Shown here: positions 42,476 to 51,905 of the stretch, in pieces
Numbering within the stretch: the first letter of the stretch is position 1
Layout: each line of letters begins with the position of its first letter
DNA from: Arcobacteraceae bacterium
GTDB taxonomy: Bacteria > Campylobacterota > Campylobacteria > Campylobacterales > Arcobacteraceae
Direction: 5' to 3'
NCBI GenBank assembly: GCA_021107755.1
Contig: JAIOSF010000013.1
Location: 1 to 64,000, forward strand
DNA length: 64,000 nucleotides
Notes under the pieces: model-generated
Seen by the model: only the letters and a program-made list of their open reading frames with translations
What the model was told of the DNA's origin: nothing
The model's database searches: none
Position numbers and translations under genes: made by a program

Positions 42476-42994
42476 ATGGAAGATAAAACTAAAAAAAGTG
42501 ACGATATAGTTCCTTTAAAAAAAGTAAATAATAAAAAGAATTATAGACCTAATGTAGCGGCAATAGTTTTATCCTCTTCTTATCCCTCTACTTGCGAGAT
42601 TTTTATAGCTTCACGAATAGATGTGGAAGATGCATGGCAATTTCCACAAGGTGGAATAGACAAAGGTGAAACACCCAAAGAGGCTTTATACAGAGAGTTA
42701 AAAGAAGAGATAGGGACAAATGATGTACAAATTGTAGCAGAATTTCCTCAATGGGTTAGTTATGATTTTCCGCCAGCTGTTGCTTCAAGAATGGCACCTT
42801 ACGATGGTCAAACACAAAAGTACTTTTTAGTAAAGTTAAGAAAAGGTGCAAAGATAAATATTAACACAAAAATTCCAGAATTTAGTCAATATAAATTTGT
42901 ACAAACTGAAAAGTTACATGACTATATTACTTTTTTCAAAAGAACTGTATATAAAAAAGTATTAAAATATTTTAAAAAAGAGGGTTATATTTAA
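42476..42994 (+). CDS. rppH: RNA pyrophosphohydrolase RppH
   Basis: This 172-residue NUDIX enzyme removes pyrophosphate from the 5' end of mRNA and so triggers decay. The Nudix box is GGIDKGETPKEALYRELKEEIG (its Glu residues bind metal), and the preceding EDAWQFPQGG and following FPQWVSYDFPP are RppH/NudH specific. It has the standard length. It begins the plus-strand operon with lysC (two bases later), hobA, holB and folP. The first 20 residues (Lys/Asp-rich) are an extension compared with E. coli RppH. Confidence 0.93.
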   Translation: MEDKTKKSDDIVPLKKVNNKKNYRPNVAAIVLSSSYPSTCEIFIASRIDVEDAWQFPQGGIDKGETPKEALYRELKEEIGTNDVQIVAEFPQWVSYDFPPAVASRMAPYDGQTQKYFLVKLRKGAKININTKIPEFSQYKFVQTEKLHDYITFFKRTVYKKVLKYFKKEGYI

Positions 42995-42996
42995 AA

Positions 42997-44208
42997 ATGT
43001 TAAGAGTATTAAAATTTGGTGGTACAAGTGTAGGTACCCTTGAAAGAATTCAAAGTGTTGCACAAATTATTAAAAAATTTCGAGATGCTGGTGATGATAT
43101 AGTAGCTGTTGTAAGTGCTATGAGCGGTGAAACAAACAAGCTTTTAGAATATGCAGAACACTTTAGCAAAACACCTAATGAGGCAGAGGTTGATATGCTT
43201 CTTAGTTCAGGAGAAAGAGTGACAAGTGCATTACTTTCAATAGCATTAAATGAACAAGGTTACAATACAACTTCTATGAGTGGTAGAGAAGCGGGTATTT
43301 TTACAACTTCTGAGCATACTTATGCTAGAATTGAAACTATAGACACTGCAAATATGCAAAATGCTATCAAAGAGGGTAAAATCATCATTGTAGCTGGATT
43401 TCAAGGTGTAAGTGTAGAAAATAGTAGAGTGACAACACTAGGAAGAGGTGGAAGTGATCTTACAGCTGTAGCCTTAGCTGGTGCATTACAAGCTGATTTG
43501 TGTGAAATTTATACAGATGTTGATGGTATTTACACCACAGACCCTAGAATTGAACCAAAAGCAAAAAAACTTGATAAAATATCTTATGAAGAGATGTTAG
43601 AATTAGCATCTTTAGGGGCAAAAGTTTTACAAAATAGATCAGTAGAGATGGCAAAGAAACTCAATGTAAATTTAGTTTCAAGAAGTAGTTTTACCCCTGA
43701 AATTGAGGGAACATTAATAACAAAGGAAGAGAATATAATGGAAGCACCAGTAGTTAGTGGTATTGCACTTGATAAAAATCAAGTAAGAGTTGGTATGTAT
43801 GGAGTTGTGGATAAGCCAGGGATTGCTTCATCAATTTTTACAGCACTTGCAGATGCAAATATAAATGTAGATATGATAGTTCAAACTGTTGGGCTTGACA
43901 ATAAAACAAATCTTGATTTTACTATACCAACAGCTGATGTTCAAAAAGCAACAAAAGTTATGGAAAACTTTAAAAATGATAGCCAAAAGATAGATTACAA
44001 TGATGCTATTTGTAAAGTTTCTATTGTTGGTGTTGGTATGAAGTCACATACAGGTGTTGCTTCAAAAGCATTTACAGCACTTGCAAGTGAGAATATCAAC
44101 ATAAGAATAATCAGTACAAGTGAGATAAAAATTTCTATGATTATTGAAGAAAAATATGCAGAATTAGCTGTTAGAGCTTTACATGATGCTTACGAGCTAG
44201 ACAAATAA
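42997..44208 (+). CDS. lysC: aspartate kinase
   Basis: This 403-residue enzyme starts the diaminopimelate/lysine/threonine/methionine pathway by phosphorylating aspartate. The kinase domain (1-240) has VLKFGGTSVG (5-13), VAVVSAMSGETN, LSSGERVTSALL, TLGRGGSDLTAVALA and EIYTDVDGIYTTDPR. Two ACT regulatory domains follow (about 255-400), including DKPGIASSIFTALADANINVDMI and GVASKAFTALASENINIRIIST, typical of monofunctional feedback-regulated enzymes. It lies between rppH and hobA as in other Campylobacterota. Confidence 0.97.
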   Translation: MLRVLKFGGTSVGTLERIQSVAQIIKKFRDAGDDIVAVVSAMSGETNKLLEYAEHFSKTPNEAEVDMLLSSGERVTSALLSIALNEQGYNTTSMSGREAGIFTTSEHTYARIETIDTANMQNAIKEGKIIIVAGFQGVSVENSRVTTLGRGGSDLTAVALAGALQADLCEIYTDVDGIYTTDPRIEPKAKKLDKISYEEMLELASLGAKVLQNRSVEMAKKLNVNLVSRSSFTPEIEGTLITKEENIMEAPVVSGIALDKNQVRVGMYGVVDKPGIASSIFTALADANINVDMIVQTVGLDNKTNLDFTIPTADVQKATKVMENFKNDSQKIDYNDAICKVSIVGVGMKSHTGVASKAFTALASENINIRIISTSEIKISMIIEEKYAELAVRALHDAYELDK

Positions 44209-44218
44209 GGAATATCTT

Positions 44219-44770
44219 GTGCAAGAGTTTACAAATTGGACTGTAGATACTATACGAAGTGATAAGCTTTTAGGTGCTTGGCTAGAGGAGCGTAAATTTG
44301 ATTGGCTCCCTTTAGTATCTCAAACTATCATTAATATTATAGATAAAAACAAATCAGTACTTATTATCACTGATGATGAGCACGACTGGTTTATGAGATA
44401 TATTTTAATTAATATTAATAAAAAGAAGCTCTCACGACCCTATTTCCCATTTTATGCCTTTAACTCTTTCCATTCAAATATTGATAATATAAAAACAGAA
44501 AATGATATACAACTAATACATGATATGCTTGATAACTCTTTTCCAAATGGATACTTTTTTTGGTATATAGGAAAAAGTAGAAGTAAAAGAGCAACCTTAG
44601 CAAAAATATCGAAACAACCATTTTTATGGTTAATGGATGAAGAGTTATCAAATAGTTTTTATTTAGATAGTAATGATGAAGCTTTAGATATACGACTTTT
44701 AAATATGTATCGACTTTTTAATAAAACTCTTGACGCTGTTCTTTGCGCTCAAATTGATGTAACTAAATGA
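44219..44770 (+). CDS. hobA: DnaA-binding initiation factor HobA
   Basis: This 183-residue protein is recognised by its place (lysC-hobA-holB-folP, the order in Campylobacter and Helicobacter) and by sequence: WTVDTIRSDKLLGAWLEERKFDWLPLVSQTI, then VLIITDDEHDWFMRYILININ, and PFLWLMDEEL. It has a Rossmann-like SIS fold, structurally akin to DiaA, and promotes DnaA assembly at oriC. Start is GTG at 44219 with AAGGAA six bases before. Its stop overlaps holB by 4 bp. Confidence 0.88.
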   Translation: MQEFTNWTVDTIRSDKLLGAWLEERKFDWLPLVSQTIINIIDKNKSVLIITDDEHDWFMRYILININKKKLSRPYFPFYAFNSFHSNIDNIKTENDIQLIHDMLDNSFPNGYFFWYIGKSRSKRATLAKISKQPFLWLMDEELSNSFYLDSNDEALDIRLLNMYRLFNKTLDAVLCAQIDVTK

Positions 44771-45384
44771 TAAACAAATCGACACTCTTTATTGTAAATG
44801 ATATTGATAAATCTAGCGAAGATATAAGTGGTAGTTTACCTAAACACTCTGTTAGAGTTATAAGAAACGAGACTGAGGGGAAAAATGAGTTTTTAATAGA
44901 TGAAGCAAAAAAAGCTATCAAAGAAGCATATATCGCTACAAGTGAAACAAAGTATATACTTCTTTGTGGTAATTCTTTTGGAATACCTGCTCAAAATTCA
45001 CTTTTAAAAGTACTTGAAGAACCACCTAAAAATATTATTTTTATAATTATAACTATCTCAAAAAGTTCAATTCTCCCTACAATTTTATCCCGAGTAGAGG
45101 TAAAGTATCAAAAAACTAAAAAAACTGTACAAGAGTTTTCTCTTGATTTAAAGAAGCTTGAACTTAAAAATTTATATAAATATCTCAAAGAACATCAACG
45201 AATCAATAAAAATGAAGCAAAAGAGATAATAGAATCTATAATCTACTCAGTAAATAAAAATGGTATAAAACTCAATGAAAAACAACTTCATAGTTTTAGT
45301 AGTTCAATGAAATTACTTGAGTTAAACTCAAGACCAATAAATGTTTTAACTTCTTTACTTTTAAATATTATGACGAAACGGTAA
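44767..45384 (+). CDS. holB: DNA polymerase III delta' subunit HolB (short form)
   Basis: This 205-residue protein has the delta'-type segment GNSFGIPAQNSLLKVLEEPPKNIIFIIIT, which is the conserved AQNALLKTLEEP sensor motif, followed by ILPTILSRVEV. It lacks a Walker A loop and is shorter than E. coli delta' (334 aa), as in other Campylobacterota. It acts in the clamp loader. Its ATG overlaps the hobA stop and folP starts two bases after its end. Confidence 0.85.
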   Translation: MINKSTLFIVNDIDKSSEDISGSLPKHSVRVIRNETEGKNEFLIDEAKKAIKEAYIATSETKYILLCGNSFGIPAQNSLLKVLEEPPKNIIFIIITISKSSILPTILSRVEVKYQKTKKTVQEFSLDLKKLELKNLYKYLKEHQRINKNEAKEIIESIIYSVNKNGIKLNEKQLHSFSSSMKLLELNSRPINVLTSLLLNIMTKR

Positions 45385-45385
45385 A

Positions 45386-46540
45386 ATGGAATTTTATAAG
45401 TTAGATAATTCATGTGATATTCAAAATACTTTAAAACTTTTTCAAAGTATAGGGAGTGATGAAACTGGTTGTAAAATTATCTCTAAAAAAACAAAATCAC
45501 ATCTACTTTACATAAAAAATATTCATGTGGGTGGTGCAAATATATTAAAGCAAGATGCTTTATCTATAGGGGCTGACTTACTTGTACCCATGGGTGTAAT
45601 TGTGGCACGCGAAAAATATGTAAATGTAATACTTGTAGGAACTACAAAACATTTTGAAATACTATCAAGAAAAGAGCTTGCTCAGCCATTTGGTTTAAAA
45701 GAGTTAGCAAAAGAGTTACAATCATTTGTAAATACAAAAATATATTCAACAAAAATAATGGGTATTATCAATGCAAATGATGATAGCTTTTTTGAAGAAA
45801 GTCGTTTTAAAGGTAGTGATGCTATTGATAAAATAGAAACCATGATAAATGATGGTGCAGATATTATAGATATAGGTGGTGTTTCAACCCGCCCAGGAAG
45901 TGATGCTGTTGATGAGAAAGAGGAACTTGTAAGAATACAACCAATTTGTGACCTTATTAAAGAGAAAAAACTTTATGAAAAAACTGTTTTTAGTATAGAT
46001 AGTTATACACCAAGGGTAATTGAATATGCTTTAAAAAGTGGTTTTACAATAGTGAATGATATTACAGGTCTAGTAAATGATGAAGTTGCCAAAATAACAG
46101 CAAAATATGGAGCAACTATTGTAATTATGCATATGCAAGGGACTCCTAAAGATATGCAACATAATCCAATTTATGAAGATGTTATGTGTGAGGTAGATAG
46201 TTTTTTTAAAGAGAGGATTCAAAAAGCAAAAGAGTTTGGAATAGAGAAAATTATACTTGATGTGGGTATTGGTTTTGGAAAAACTTTAGAACATAATTTA
46301 ATACTTCTTAAAAATATGGAACATTTTAGACATTTTGGTTATGAAGTTTTAATAGGAGCTAGTAGAAAATCACTTATAGAAAAAGTGATACCAAATACCC
46401 CTACTTCTCAAAGATTACCAGCAACTCTTACAATACATCTTGATAGTGTACGAAAAGGTGCTTCAATTGTGAGATGCCATGATGTAAAAGAACACTCTGA
46501 TGCTATTAAAATGCAAGAGAGTATCGATAAAAGTATCTAA
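45386..46540 (+). CDS. folP: dihydropteroate synthase
   Basis: This 384-residue enzyme joins p-aminobenzoate and 6-hydroxymethyl-dihydropterin diphosphate in folate synthesis. Core motifs are [14 protein letters not shown] (about 125-138; usual NVTPDSF is altered to NANDDSF), [17 protein letters not shown] and VNDITGL, plus [15 protein letters not shown]. The first 110 residues are an extension beyond the about 280-residue core, seen in Campylobacterota FolP. Its stop overlaps the convergent lptB end by 4 bp, with no terminator between them. Confidence 0.93.
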   Translation: MEFYKLDNSCDIQNTLKLFQSIGSDETGCKIISKKTKSHLLYIKNIHVGGANILKQDALSIGADLLVPMGVIVAREKYVNVILVGTTKHFEILSRKELAQPFGLKELAKELQSFVNTKIYSTKIMGIINANDDSFFEESRFKGSDAIDKIETMINDGADIIDIGGVSTRPGSDAVDEKEELVRIQPICDLIKEKKLYEKTVFSIDSYTPRVIEYALKSGFTIVNDITGLVNDEVAKITAKYGATIVIMHMQGTPKDMQHNPIYEDVMCEVDSFFKERIQKAKEFGIEKIILDVGIGFGKTLEHNLILLKNMEHFRHFGYEVLIGASRKSLIEKVIPNTPTSQRLPATLTIHLDSVRKGASIVRCHDVKEHSDAIKMQESIDKSI

Positions 46541-47262
46541 AAAGTAAAATCTTTCCCTAAATAGTGCTCTCGTACTACTGTATTATCTTTTATCTCTTGG
46601 GCTGTTCCACTTGCTAGTACAGCCCCTGCTTTCATAACATATGCCTTATCACATATTTGTAAAGTTTCCCGTACATTATGATCTGTTATAAGTACCCCTA
46701 TTCCTCTAGCTGTGAGTTGTTTAATAATACTTTGGATATCTTTTACAGCAATTGGGTCAACCCCTGCAAATGGTTCATCTAGAAGTAGAAATTTTGGATT
46801 TGAAACTAATGCTCTTGCAATCTCTGTTCTTCTTCTCTCTCCTCCACTTAAACTGATACCTTTTCTTTGACGAATTGGTTCAATATTAAATATCTCTAAT
46901 AACTCTTCAACTCTTTCCCATCGTTGTTTTTTATCATCTATGGAAATTTCTGCTGCTAACATAAGATTTTCTTCTACTGTTAACTCTTTAAAGATTGAAG
47001 ACTCTTGAGGTAAATAACCAATACCTCTTAAAGCTCTTTTATGAAGTGGAAGATGTGTGATATCTGAATCATCAAAAAAGATAGTCCCACTTGATGGCTG
47101 GATAAGTCCACATATTATATAAAAACTTGTTGTTTTTCCAGCACCATTTGGTCCAAGTAGTCCAACTGTTTGACCACTACTTATCTCTAAACTGATATCA
47201 TGCAAAATTTGTGTTTTTTTTATCATCTTTGCAATATTTTTTACTTCTATTTTATGATCCAA
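46537..47262 (-). CDS. lptB: lipopolysaccharide export ATPase LptB
   Basis: This 241-residue ABC ATPase drives LPS extraction from the inner membrane with LptFG and LptC. Walker A is GPNGAGKTT (37-45), the LptB-type signature [15 protein letters not shown], Walker [14 protein letters not shown], and [19 protein letters not shown] is a family hallmark. Its ATG overlaps the tsaE 3' end by 11 bp. It is encoded convergently with folP. Confidence 0.95.
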   Translation of the reverse strand: MDHKIEVKNIAKMIKKTQILHDISLEISSGQTVGLLGPNGAGKTTSFYIICGLIQPSSGTIFFDDSDITHLPLHKRALRGIGYLPQESSIFKELTVEENLMLAAEISIDDKKQRWERVEELLEIFNIEPIRQRKGISLSGGERRRTEIARALVSNPKFLLLDEPFAGVDPIAVKDIQSIIKQLTARGIGVLITDHNVRETLQICDKAYVMKAGAVLASGTAQEIKDNTVVREHYLGKDFTF

Positions 47263-47656
47263 TTATATACTCTCTTTTTTCATTTAATTTATTTATTTTT
47301 ACAACCAGTACCTCAAAGCCATAATCATCTAAAATCTTTTTTAAATTCTCATCACCCCACTCCACAAAATGGATACCATCCTTTTCAAACTCTTCTAATA
47401 AACCTAAAGAGATAAATTCTTCTAAAGTTTTATTATACACATCATAGTGATAAATATTATTACCGTAGATGGATTGGATTGAAAAAGTTGGACTAGTTAC
47501 TTTATCATCACATCCAATTGCTTTTAGATAGTTTTTTACTAAAGTAGTTTTTCCACTTGCTAAATCACCTTGCAGTAACACAACAATATTTTTTTCTTTA
47601 ATTAGTTTTTCTAAAGTATTTACTACTTCGTTGATATTATCTAAATCTACAATCAT
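47252..47656 (-). CDS. tsaE: tRNA threonylcarbamoyladenosine synthesis ATPase TsaE
   Basis: This 134-residue P-loop protein has Walker [17 protein letters not shown] (28-43), then [15 protein letters not shown] and the HYDVYN metal/ATP segment, and FVEWGDEN (Trp finger) near the end. It works with TsaB and TsaD in making t6A in tRNA. The start codon is four bases after the trpD stop. It is followed by lptB with an 11-bp overlap, the conserved Campylobacterota pairing. Confidence 0.93.
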   Translation of the reverse strand: MIVDLDNINEVVNTLEKLIKEKNIVVLLQGDLASGKTTLVKNYLKAIGCDDKVTSPTFSIQSIYGNNIYHYDVYNKTLEEFISLGLLEEFEKDGIHFVEWGDENLKKILDDYGFEVLVVKINKLNEKREYIIGS

Positions 47657-47659
47657 ATA

Positions 47660-48640
47660 TTAAATTTCATTACTTACTTTTATAATTTCATGGAGTTTTT
47701 CCAAGGCTTTACCACTAGTTATAGCATCTTTTGCCATCTCTATACCCTCTTCTGTAGAGTTTACTTTTTGATCAACAAGAAGTGCAACAGCAGCATTTAA
47801 AACTACTATATCTTGTTTTGCACCAGTAATTGAGCCATCTAAAATACCTTTTGTAATTTTTGCATTTTGGTTAGCATCACCACCTATAAGATCACTTTTG
47901 GGATAAAAATCAAAACCATATTCTCTAGGGTCTAATATAAATTCATTGAAACTACCTCTTTCTACAAAAGCACAATGGGTAACATCACTAATACTAATCT
48001 CATCCATTCCATCTTCACTACTAACTACCATTGCTCTTTTTGTATTGAGCATAGTCATAGCTTCTGCAATTTTAGGCACATATTCTTTGTTAAATACACC
48101 AATAAGTTGCTTGTGTACACTAGCAGGATTTGATAATGGTCCTAAAATATTAAATATTGTTCGATGTTCAATTGACCTTCTTATAGGCATAATATGCTTC
48201 ATAGCAGGATGGTGATTTACAGCAAACATAAAAATAAATCCAACTTTATCGAGCATCTCTATTTGTTTTGGAATAGTAAGTGTTAGATTAACCCCTAAAG
48301 CTTCAAGCATATCTGCACTACCACTATTACTTGTGATACTTCTATTTCCATGTTTTGCAACTTTACAACCACATGAAGCCATCACAATAGAAACAGTTGA
48401 GGAGATATTAAAACTATTACTTTTATCCCCACCTGTTCCACAGTTGTCAATAAGTTTTTCTTGTAAAGATTGTTCTACTACTAAAGGGATCATATGATCT
48501 CTCATAGCAGTTGCTGCTGCAGCTATTTCATCGGCTGTCTCACCTCTTTCATAAAGTTCAATTAAATATTTTCTTACCTCTTCTTCACTCTTTCTATTTT
48601 CAAAAATATCATCGAACTTTAATCTGGCTTTACTAAACAT
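47660..48640 (-). CDS. trpD: anthranilate phosphoribosyltransferase
   Basis: This 326-residue enzyme transfers phosphoribosyl to anthranilate in tryptophan synthesis. The PRPP loop is IDNCGTGGDKSNSFNIST (CGTGGD) and VAKHGNRSITSNSGSADMLEALG holds the metal and anthranilate site. RRSIEHRTIFNILGPLSNPA is a further signature. It lies among tRNA-modification and LPS genes rather than with other trp genes, so it is regulated separately. The preceding gene is a small S4 protein, nine bases away. Confidence 0.95.
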   Translation of the reverse strand: MFSKARLKFDDIFENRKSEEEVRKYLIELYERGETADEIAAAATAMRDHMIPLVVEQSLQEKLIDNCGTGGDKSNSFNISSTVSIVMASCGCKVAKHGNRSITSNSGSADMLEALGVNLTLTIPKQIEMLDKVGFIFMFAVNHHPAMKHIMPIRRSIEHRTIFNILGPLSNPASVHKQLIGVFNKEYVPKIAEAMTMLNTKRAMVVSSEDGMDEISISDVTHCAFVERGSFNEFILDPREYGFDFYPKSDLIGGDANQNAKITKGILDGSITGAKQDIVVLNAAVALLVDQKVNSTEEGIEMAKDAITSGKALEKLHEIIKVSNEI

Positions 48641-48649
48641 CTTTTCCCT

Positions 48650-48895
48650 TTATAATTTTGTCACATACTCAGCTTGACTAGCTTTTGGTGTTGATTTTGT
48701 TTTTGGTATTTGTAACACTTGAAATTTGTCTGTATATTCAAGGTATTTAACCTCAATAATATCACCTATCTTTACCTCTTTTGCCTTTTTTACAGGTACA
48801 TCATTGATAAAAACAACTTTATGTGCTAACATATCTTCAGCAACTGCTCTTCTTTTGGTAATATTTACTGCATTTAAAAATTTATCTATTCTCAT
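48650..48895 (-). CDS. S4-domain RNA-binding protein (HslR-like)
   Basis: This 81-residue protein is one S4 domain: MRIDKFLNAVNITKRRAVAE, VVFINDVPVKKAKEVKIGDIIEVKYL, followed by a short basic tail. Related proteins (HslR/RqcP) bind 23S rRNA or tRNA on stalled 50S ribosomes. It is divergent from rmuC with 72 bases between them. It heads the S4-trpD-tsaE-lptB series. Precise partner unknown. Confidence 0.88.
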   Translation of the reverse strand: MRIDKFLNAVNITKRRAVAEDMLAHKVVFINDVPVKKAKEVKIGDIIEVKYLEYTDKFQVLQIPKTKSTPKASQAEYVTKL

Positions 48896-48967
48896 AAAGT
48901 TAATTATATCTTATTAATTTTAAACTATCTTGGATAAAATATAAAGAATTTAATATAGGAGTATATT

Positions 48968-50452
48968 TTGGTTGAATTAATCAGTTTAGGTGCGGGAAGT
49001 GTTGTTATTATTGGATTTTTAATATATAGAAATGTAAAAATACAAAAAGAGTATAAACTCTCACAAGAAAATCTACAATATAGTGAATTACAAATAGCCA
49101 CACTAGTTGAAAGAACAGCAACTCTTGAACAGTTGAACAACAAATATTTACAGCTAGAGCAAGAATACAAAGAACAAGCTGGCTATGTTACAACTTTAAA
49201 AGAGGAAAACTCCCAGTATAAAGCATCTTTAAACGCTAAAGAGACCAGAGCTGCTGAGATTATCGCAGAAGTTTCAAGTTTTAAAACTGCATTTGAAAAC
49301 TTGCAATCAAACTCTACAAAAGACAAAGAGCTTATCTCACAACTTCAAACACAACTTAGTGAACAAAAAAATGCTATGGACGAAAGACTAAAAGACCTTA
49401 AAGAAAATGAAGAAAAACTAAAAGAGCAGTTTAAAAACCTAGCAAATGAGATACTTGATAATAATAGTAAAAAATTTAGTGAACAAAATACTCAAAACCT
49501 AAGCTTGATACTTAATCCTATGAAACAACAGCTCCAAGATTTCAAGAAAAAAGTAGAAGATGTATACGACAAAGAGGCAAAAGATAGAAGTCTATTGTCT
49601 CATGAACTTAAAACCCTTAAAGAACTCAATCTAAAGATGAGTCAAGATGCGCAAAACCTCACAACTGCCCTAAAAGGGGAAAATAAGACCCAAGGAAGCT
49701 GGGGCGAAATGGTATTAGAAAAAGTACTTGAAAGCTCTGGTTTACGACTCAATGAAGAGTATATAAGAGAAACTACACTTAAAAATGACGATGGAGAAAA
49801 ATACAGACCCGATGTGATAGTAAATCTCCCTGCTAATAGACAAGTAATCATCGATGCAAAGACTTCTTTGACAAATTATGAACAATATACATCGACACAA
49901 GATGTAATAGAGAAAAAGGGCTATTTGAATTTACACATAAAATCAATAAATACCCACATAGATTCCCTTTCAAATAAAAATTATGAAGAGTTAAAGGGGG
50001 TTAATACTTTAGACTTCATATTTATGTTTATCCCTATTGAGAGTGCATTAATGCTAGCTATGGAAAGTGATAAAGGTCTATTTGATAAAGCCTTTAAAAA
50101 GAAGATTGTACTAGTTTCCCCAACTACACTTTTAGTAGCTTTAAAAGCAGTTGAGAATAGTTGGAGATATGAGAAACAAGCACAAAGTACAACAGAGGTT
50201 ATACGACTTGCAGAGAAGCTTTATAATAAGGTAAGAACTTTTGTAGAAGATTTTGAAAAGGTAGGAAAAAATCTGAGTCAAGCTCAAAAATCATATGATG
50301 ATGCCTACAAAAAACTCTCATCTGGAAAAGATAATATCGTAAGACAAATAGAGGTTTTCAAAGAAAAATCAAATATAAGCCCTTCAAAACAGATAAGTCA
50401 AGATATTGTTGATAGTGCTATGGTTGAACAAATAGAGAATATGGAAGAGTAA
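48968..50452 (+). CDS. rmuC: DNA recombination protein RmuC
   Basis: This 494-residue protein has an N-terminal membrane helix (SLGAGSVVIIGFLIYRN), a long coiled coil (about 28-185), then the RmuC nuclease-like domain (about 205-440) with GSWGEMVLEKVLESSGL, YRPDVIVNLP and VIIDAKTSLTNYEQY, the PD-(D/E)XK-type core. RmuC limits inversions at short repeats. The start is TTG at 48968 with AGG about seven bases upstream; no in-frame ATG lies before the membrane helix. The dgt gene follows in two bases. Confidence 0.92.
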   Translation: MVELISLGAGSVVIIGFLIYRNVKIQKEYKLSQENLQYSELQIATLVERTATLEQLNNKYLQLEQEYKEQAGYVTTLKEENSQYKASLNAKETRAAEIIAEVSSFKTAFENLQSNSTKDKELISQLQTQLSEQKNAMDERLKDLKENEEKLKEQFKNLANEILDNNSKKFSEQNTQNLSLILNPMKQQLQDFKKKVEDVYDKEAKDRSLLSHELKTLKELNLKMSQDAQNLTTALKGENKTQGSWGEMVLEKVLESSGLRLNEEYIRETTLKNDDGEKYRPDVIVNLPANRQVIIDAKTSLTNYEQYTSTQDVIEKKGYLNLHIKSINTHIDSLSNKNYEELKGVNTLDFIFMFIPIESALMLAMESDKGLFDKAFKKKIVLVSPTTLLVALKAVENSWRYEKQAQSTTEVIRLAEKLYNKVRTFVEDFEKVGKNLSQAQKSYDDAYKKLSSGKDNIVRQIEVFKEKSNISPSKQISQDIVDSAMVEQIENMEE

Positions 50453-50454
50453 AT

Positions 50455-51879
50455 ATGCAAGATTACACAACAAAATTAACAACACACAGAGAACTTTATC
50501 CTATACTTGACCTTGATTGGTCTGTGGAGAGTGATAGAGGTCGTATCATCTCTTCACCCTCTTTTAGACGGTTACAAAAAAGAACGCAAGTATTTGCACT
50601 AGAGCTAAATGCTGCTATACGAAGTCGGCTTACTCATTCACTTGAAGTATCTCAAACATCACGATTTATCGCTAAAACTATCTTAAAAAAGCTCGATGAT
50701 AAAAACCTCAAAGAGATGGAAAATGCTTTTGTTTCAACTGCTGAGATGGCTAGTTTACTTCATGATATAGGCAATCCACCTTTTGGTCACTTTGGTGAAA
50801 CGGCTATTAATGAATGGATGGATAAGGTGTGTGATAAATACTTTATGAACATAGAAGGTGACAAAACTCTTAAAAATCAATTGAAAAAAGACCTTTCCTC
50901 TTATGATGGAAATGCCCAAGCTATAAGAATCATACATAAACTACAACGCCTTAACCTTTCCTATACTCAAACCGCTTCAGTATTAAAATACACAAGAGGT
51001 GCTTTTGAGGATAAGAATAATGACGAATCCCTTTCATACCTTAAGAAAAAAGCTGGGTATTACTATAGTGAGAAAGAGTTTGTAGAGACTGTTTTAGATA
51101 CTTTACAGATAGAACATGGATATAGATTCCCAATAACCTATATTATGGAAGCTGCTGATGATATCTCTTATTTGAGTGCTGATATGGAAGATGCTGTTGA
51201 TAAAGGTATTTTAACTTTAGAAAAGATTTATGAACTGATAGTTCTTGAAACAAAAGTGGTCAATGAAAAATATGGTACAGATACAACTATGCTTTTAGAT
51301 GTGGTAGAAAAGAACTATAAAAAAGCAAAAGAGAAAGAGGATGAACCCTACCAGTTCAATATGTTTCTAACGCTCACTCGTGCTCAACTTATATTTAAAC
51401 TTGTAAACTATGTATCTGATTTGTATATCAAACATCATAAACAAATTTTTGATGGCTCTTTTAATAATGCCCTACTAGAATATGATAAAGCCCACGAGTG
51501 TTCACAAGCTGTAGAGGTGTTAAAAAATATCTCTTACAGATATATCTATACCCATAAGCAAGTACAAGCTTTAGAGATAAAAGGATATTCTATCATACAA
51601 GGGTTATTTGATATTTATGAGCCACTTTTGAAGCTTACTACTGAAGAGTTTGGATCACTATTAGCTGATAAAAGAGTAGATTGTGCTATTTGTCAAAATT
51701 TACTTTCCAGATTATCAAAAAAACATCTTGTAGCCTATAAAAAAAGTGTAAGTGGTATTACAGATATAGACAATTATAAACTTTTAGAGTGGTATTATAG
51801 AGCAAGACTTGTATGTGACTATATTAGTGGTATGACAGATGATTATGCTTTATTTGAGCATCAATCTCTGTCTGCGTAA
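50455..51879 (+). CDS. dgt: deoxyguanosinetriphosphate triphosphohydrolase-like protein
   Basis: This 474-residue HD-domain enzyme releases triphosphate from dGTP or other dNTPs. Metal ligands are His61 (RSRLTHSLEVSQ), His103-Asp104 (LLHDIGNPPFGHFGE) and an Asp in the later ITYIMEAADDISYLSADMEDAV. The N-terminal SPSFRRLQKRTQVFAL is a family signature. It starts two bases after rmuC, so the genes are likely co-transcribed. It may limit dNTP pools or act against phage. The 3' end is convergent with ppsA. Confidence 0.92.
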   Translation: MQDYTTKLTTHRELYPILDLDWSVESDRGRIISSPSFRRLQKRTQVFALELNAAIRSRLTHSLEVSQTSRFIAKTILKKLDDKNLKEMENAFVSTAEMASLLHDIGNPPFGHFGETAINEWMDKVCDKYFMNIEGDKTLKNQLKKDLSSYDGNAQAIRIIHKLQRLNLSYTQTASVLKYTRGAFEDKNNDESLSYLKKKAGYYYSEKEFVETVLDTLQIEHGYRFPITYIMEAADDISYLSADMEDAVDKGILTLEKIYELIVLETKVVNEKYGTDTTMLLDVVEKNYKKAKEKEDEPYQFNMFLTLTRAQLIFKLVNYVSDLYIKHHKQIFDGSFNNALLEYDKAHECSQAVEVLKNISYRYIYTHKQVQALEIKGYSIIQGLFDIYEPLLKLTTEEFGSLLADKRVDCAICQNLLSRLSKKHLVAYKKSVSGITDIDNYKLLEWYYRARLVCDYISGMTDDYALFEHQSLSA

Positions 51880-51905
51880 AAACTCTTAAGAGTTCTTAGA
51901 GTTTT
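51879..51905. terminator. bidirectional terminator between dgt and ppsA
   Basis: AAAACTCT (51879-51886) pairs with AGAGTTTT (51898-51905) around an 11-base loop and has A/T runs on both flanks. It begins at the last base of dgt and extends across the ppsA stop. A nested exact palindrome, AACTCTTAAGAGTT, lies at 51881-51894. Confidence 0.55.

Noticed and set aside
51881-51894. Exact 14-bp palindrome as an operator
   Set aside because: It is nested in a hairpin between two convergent gene ends with A/T flanks, so a bidirectional terminator is simpler.
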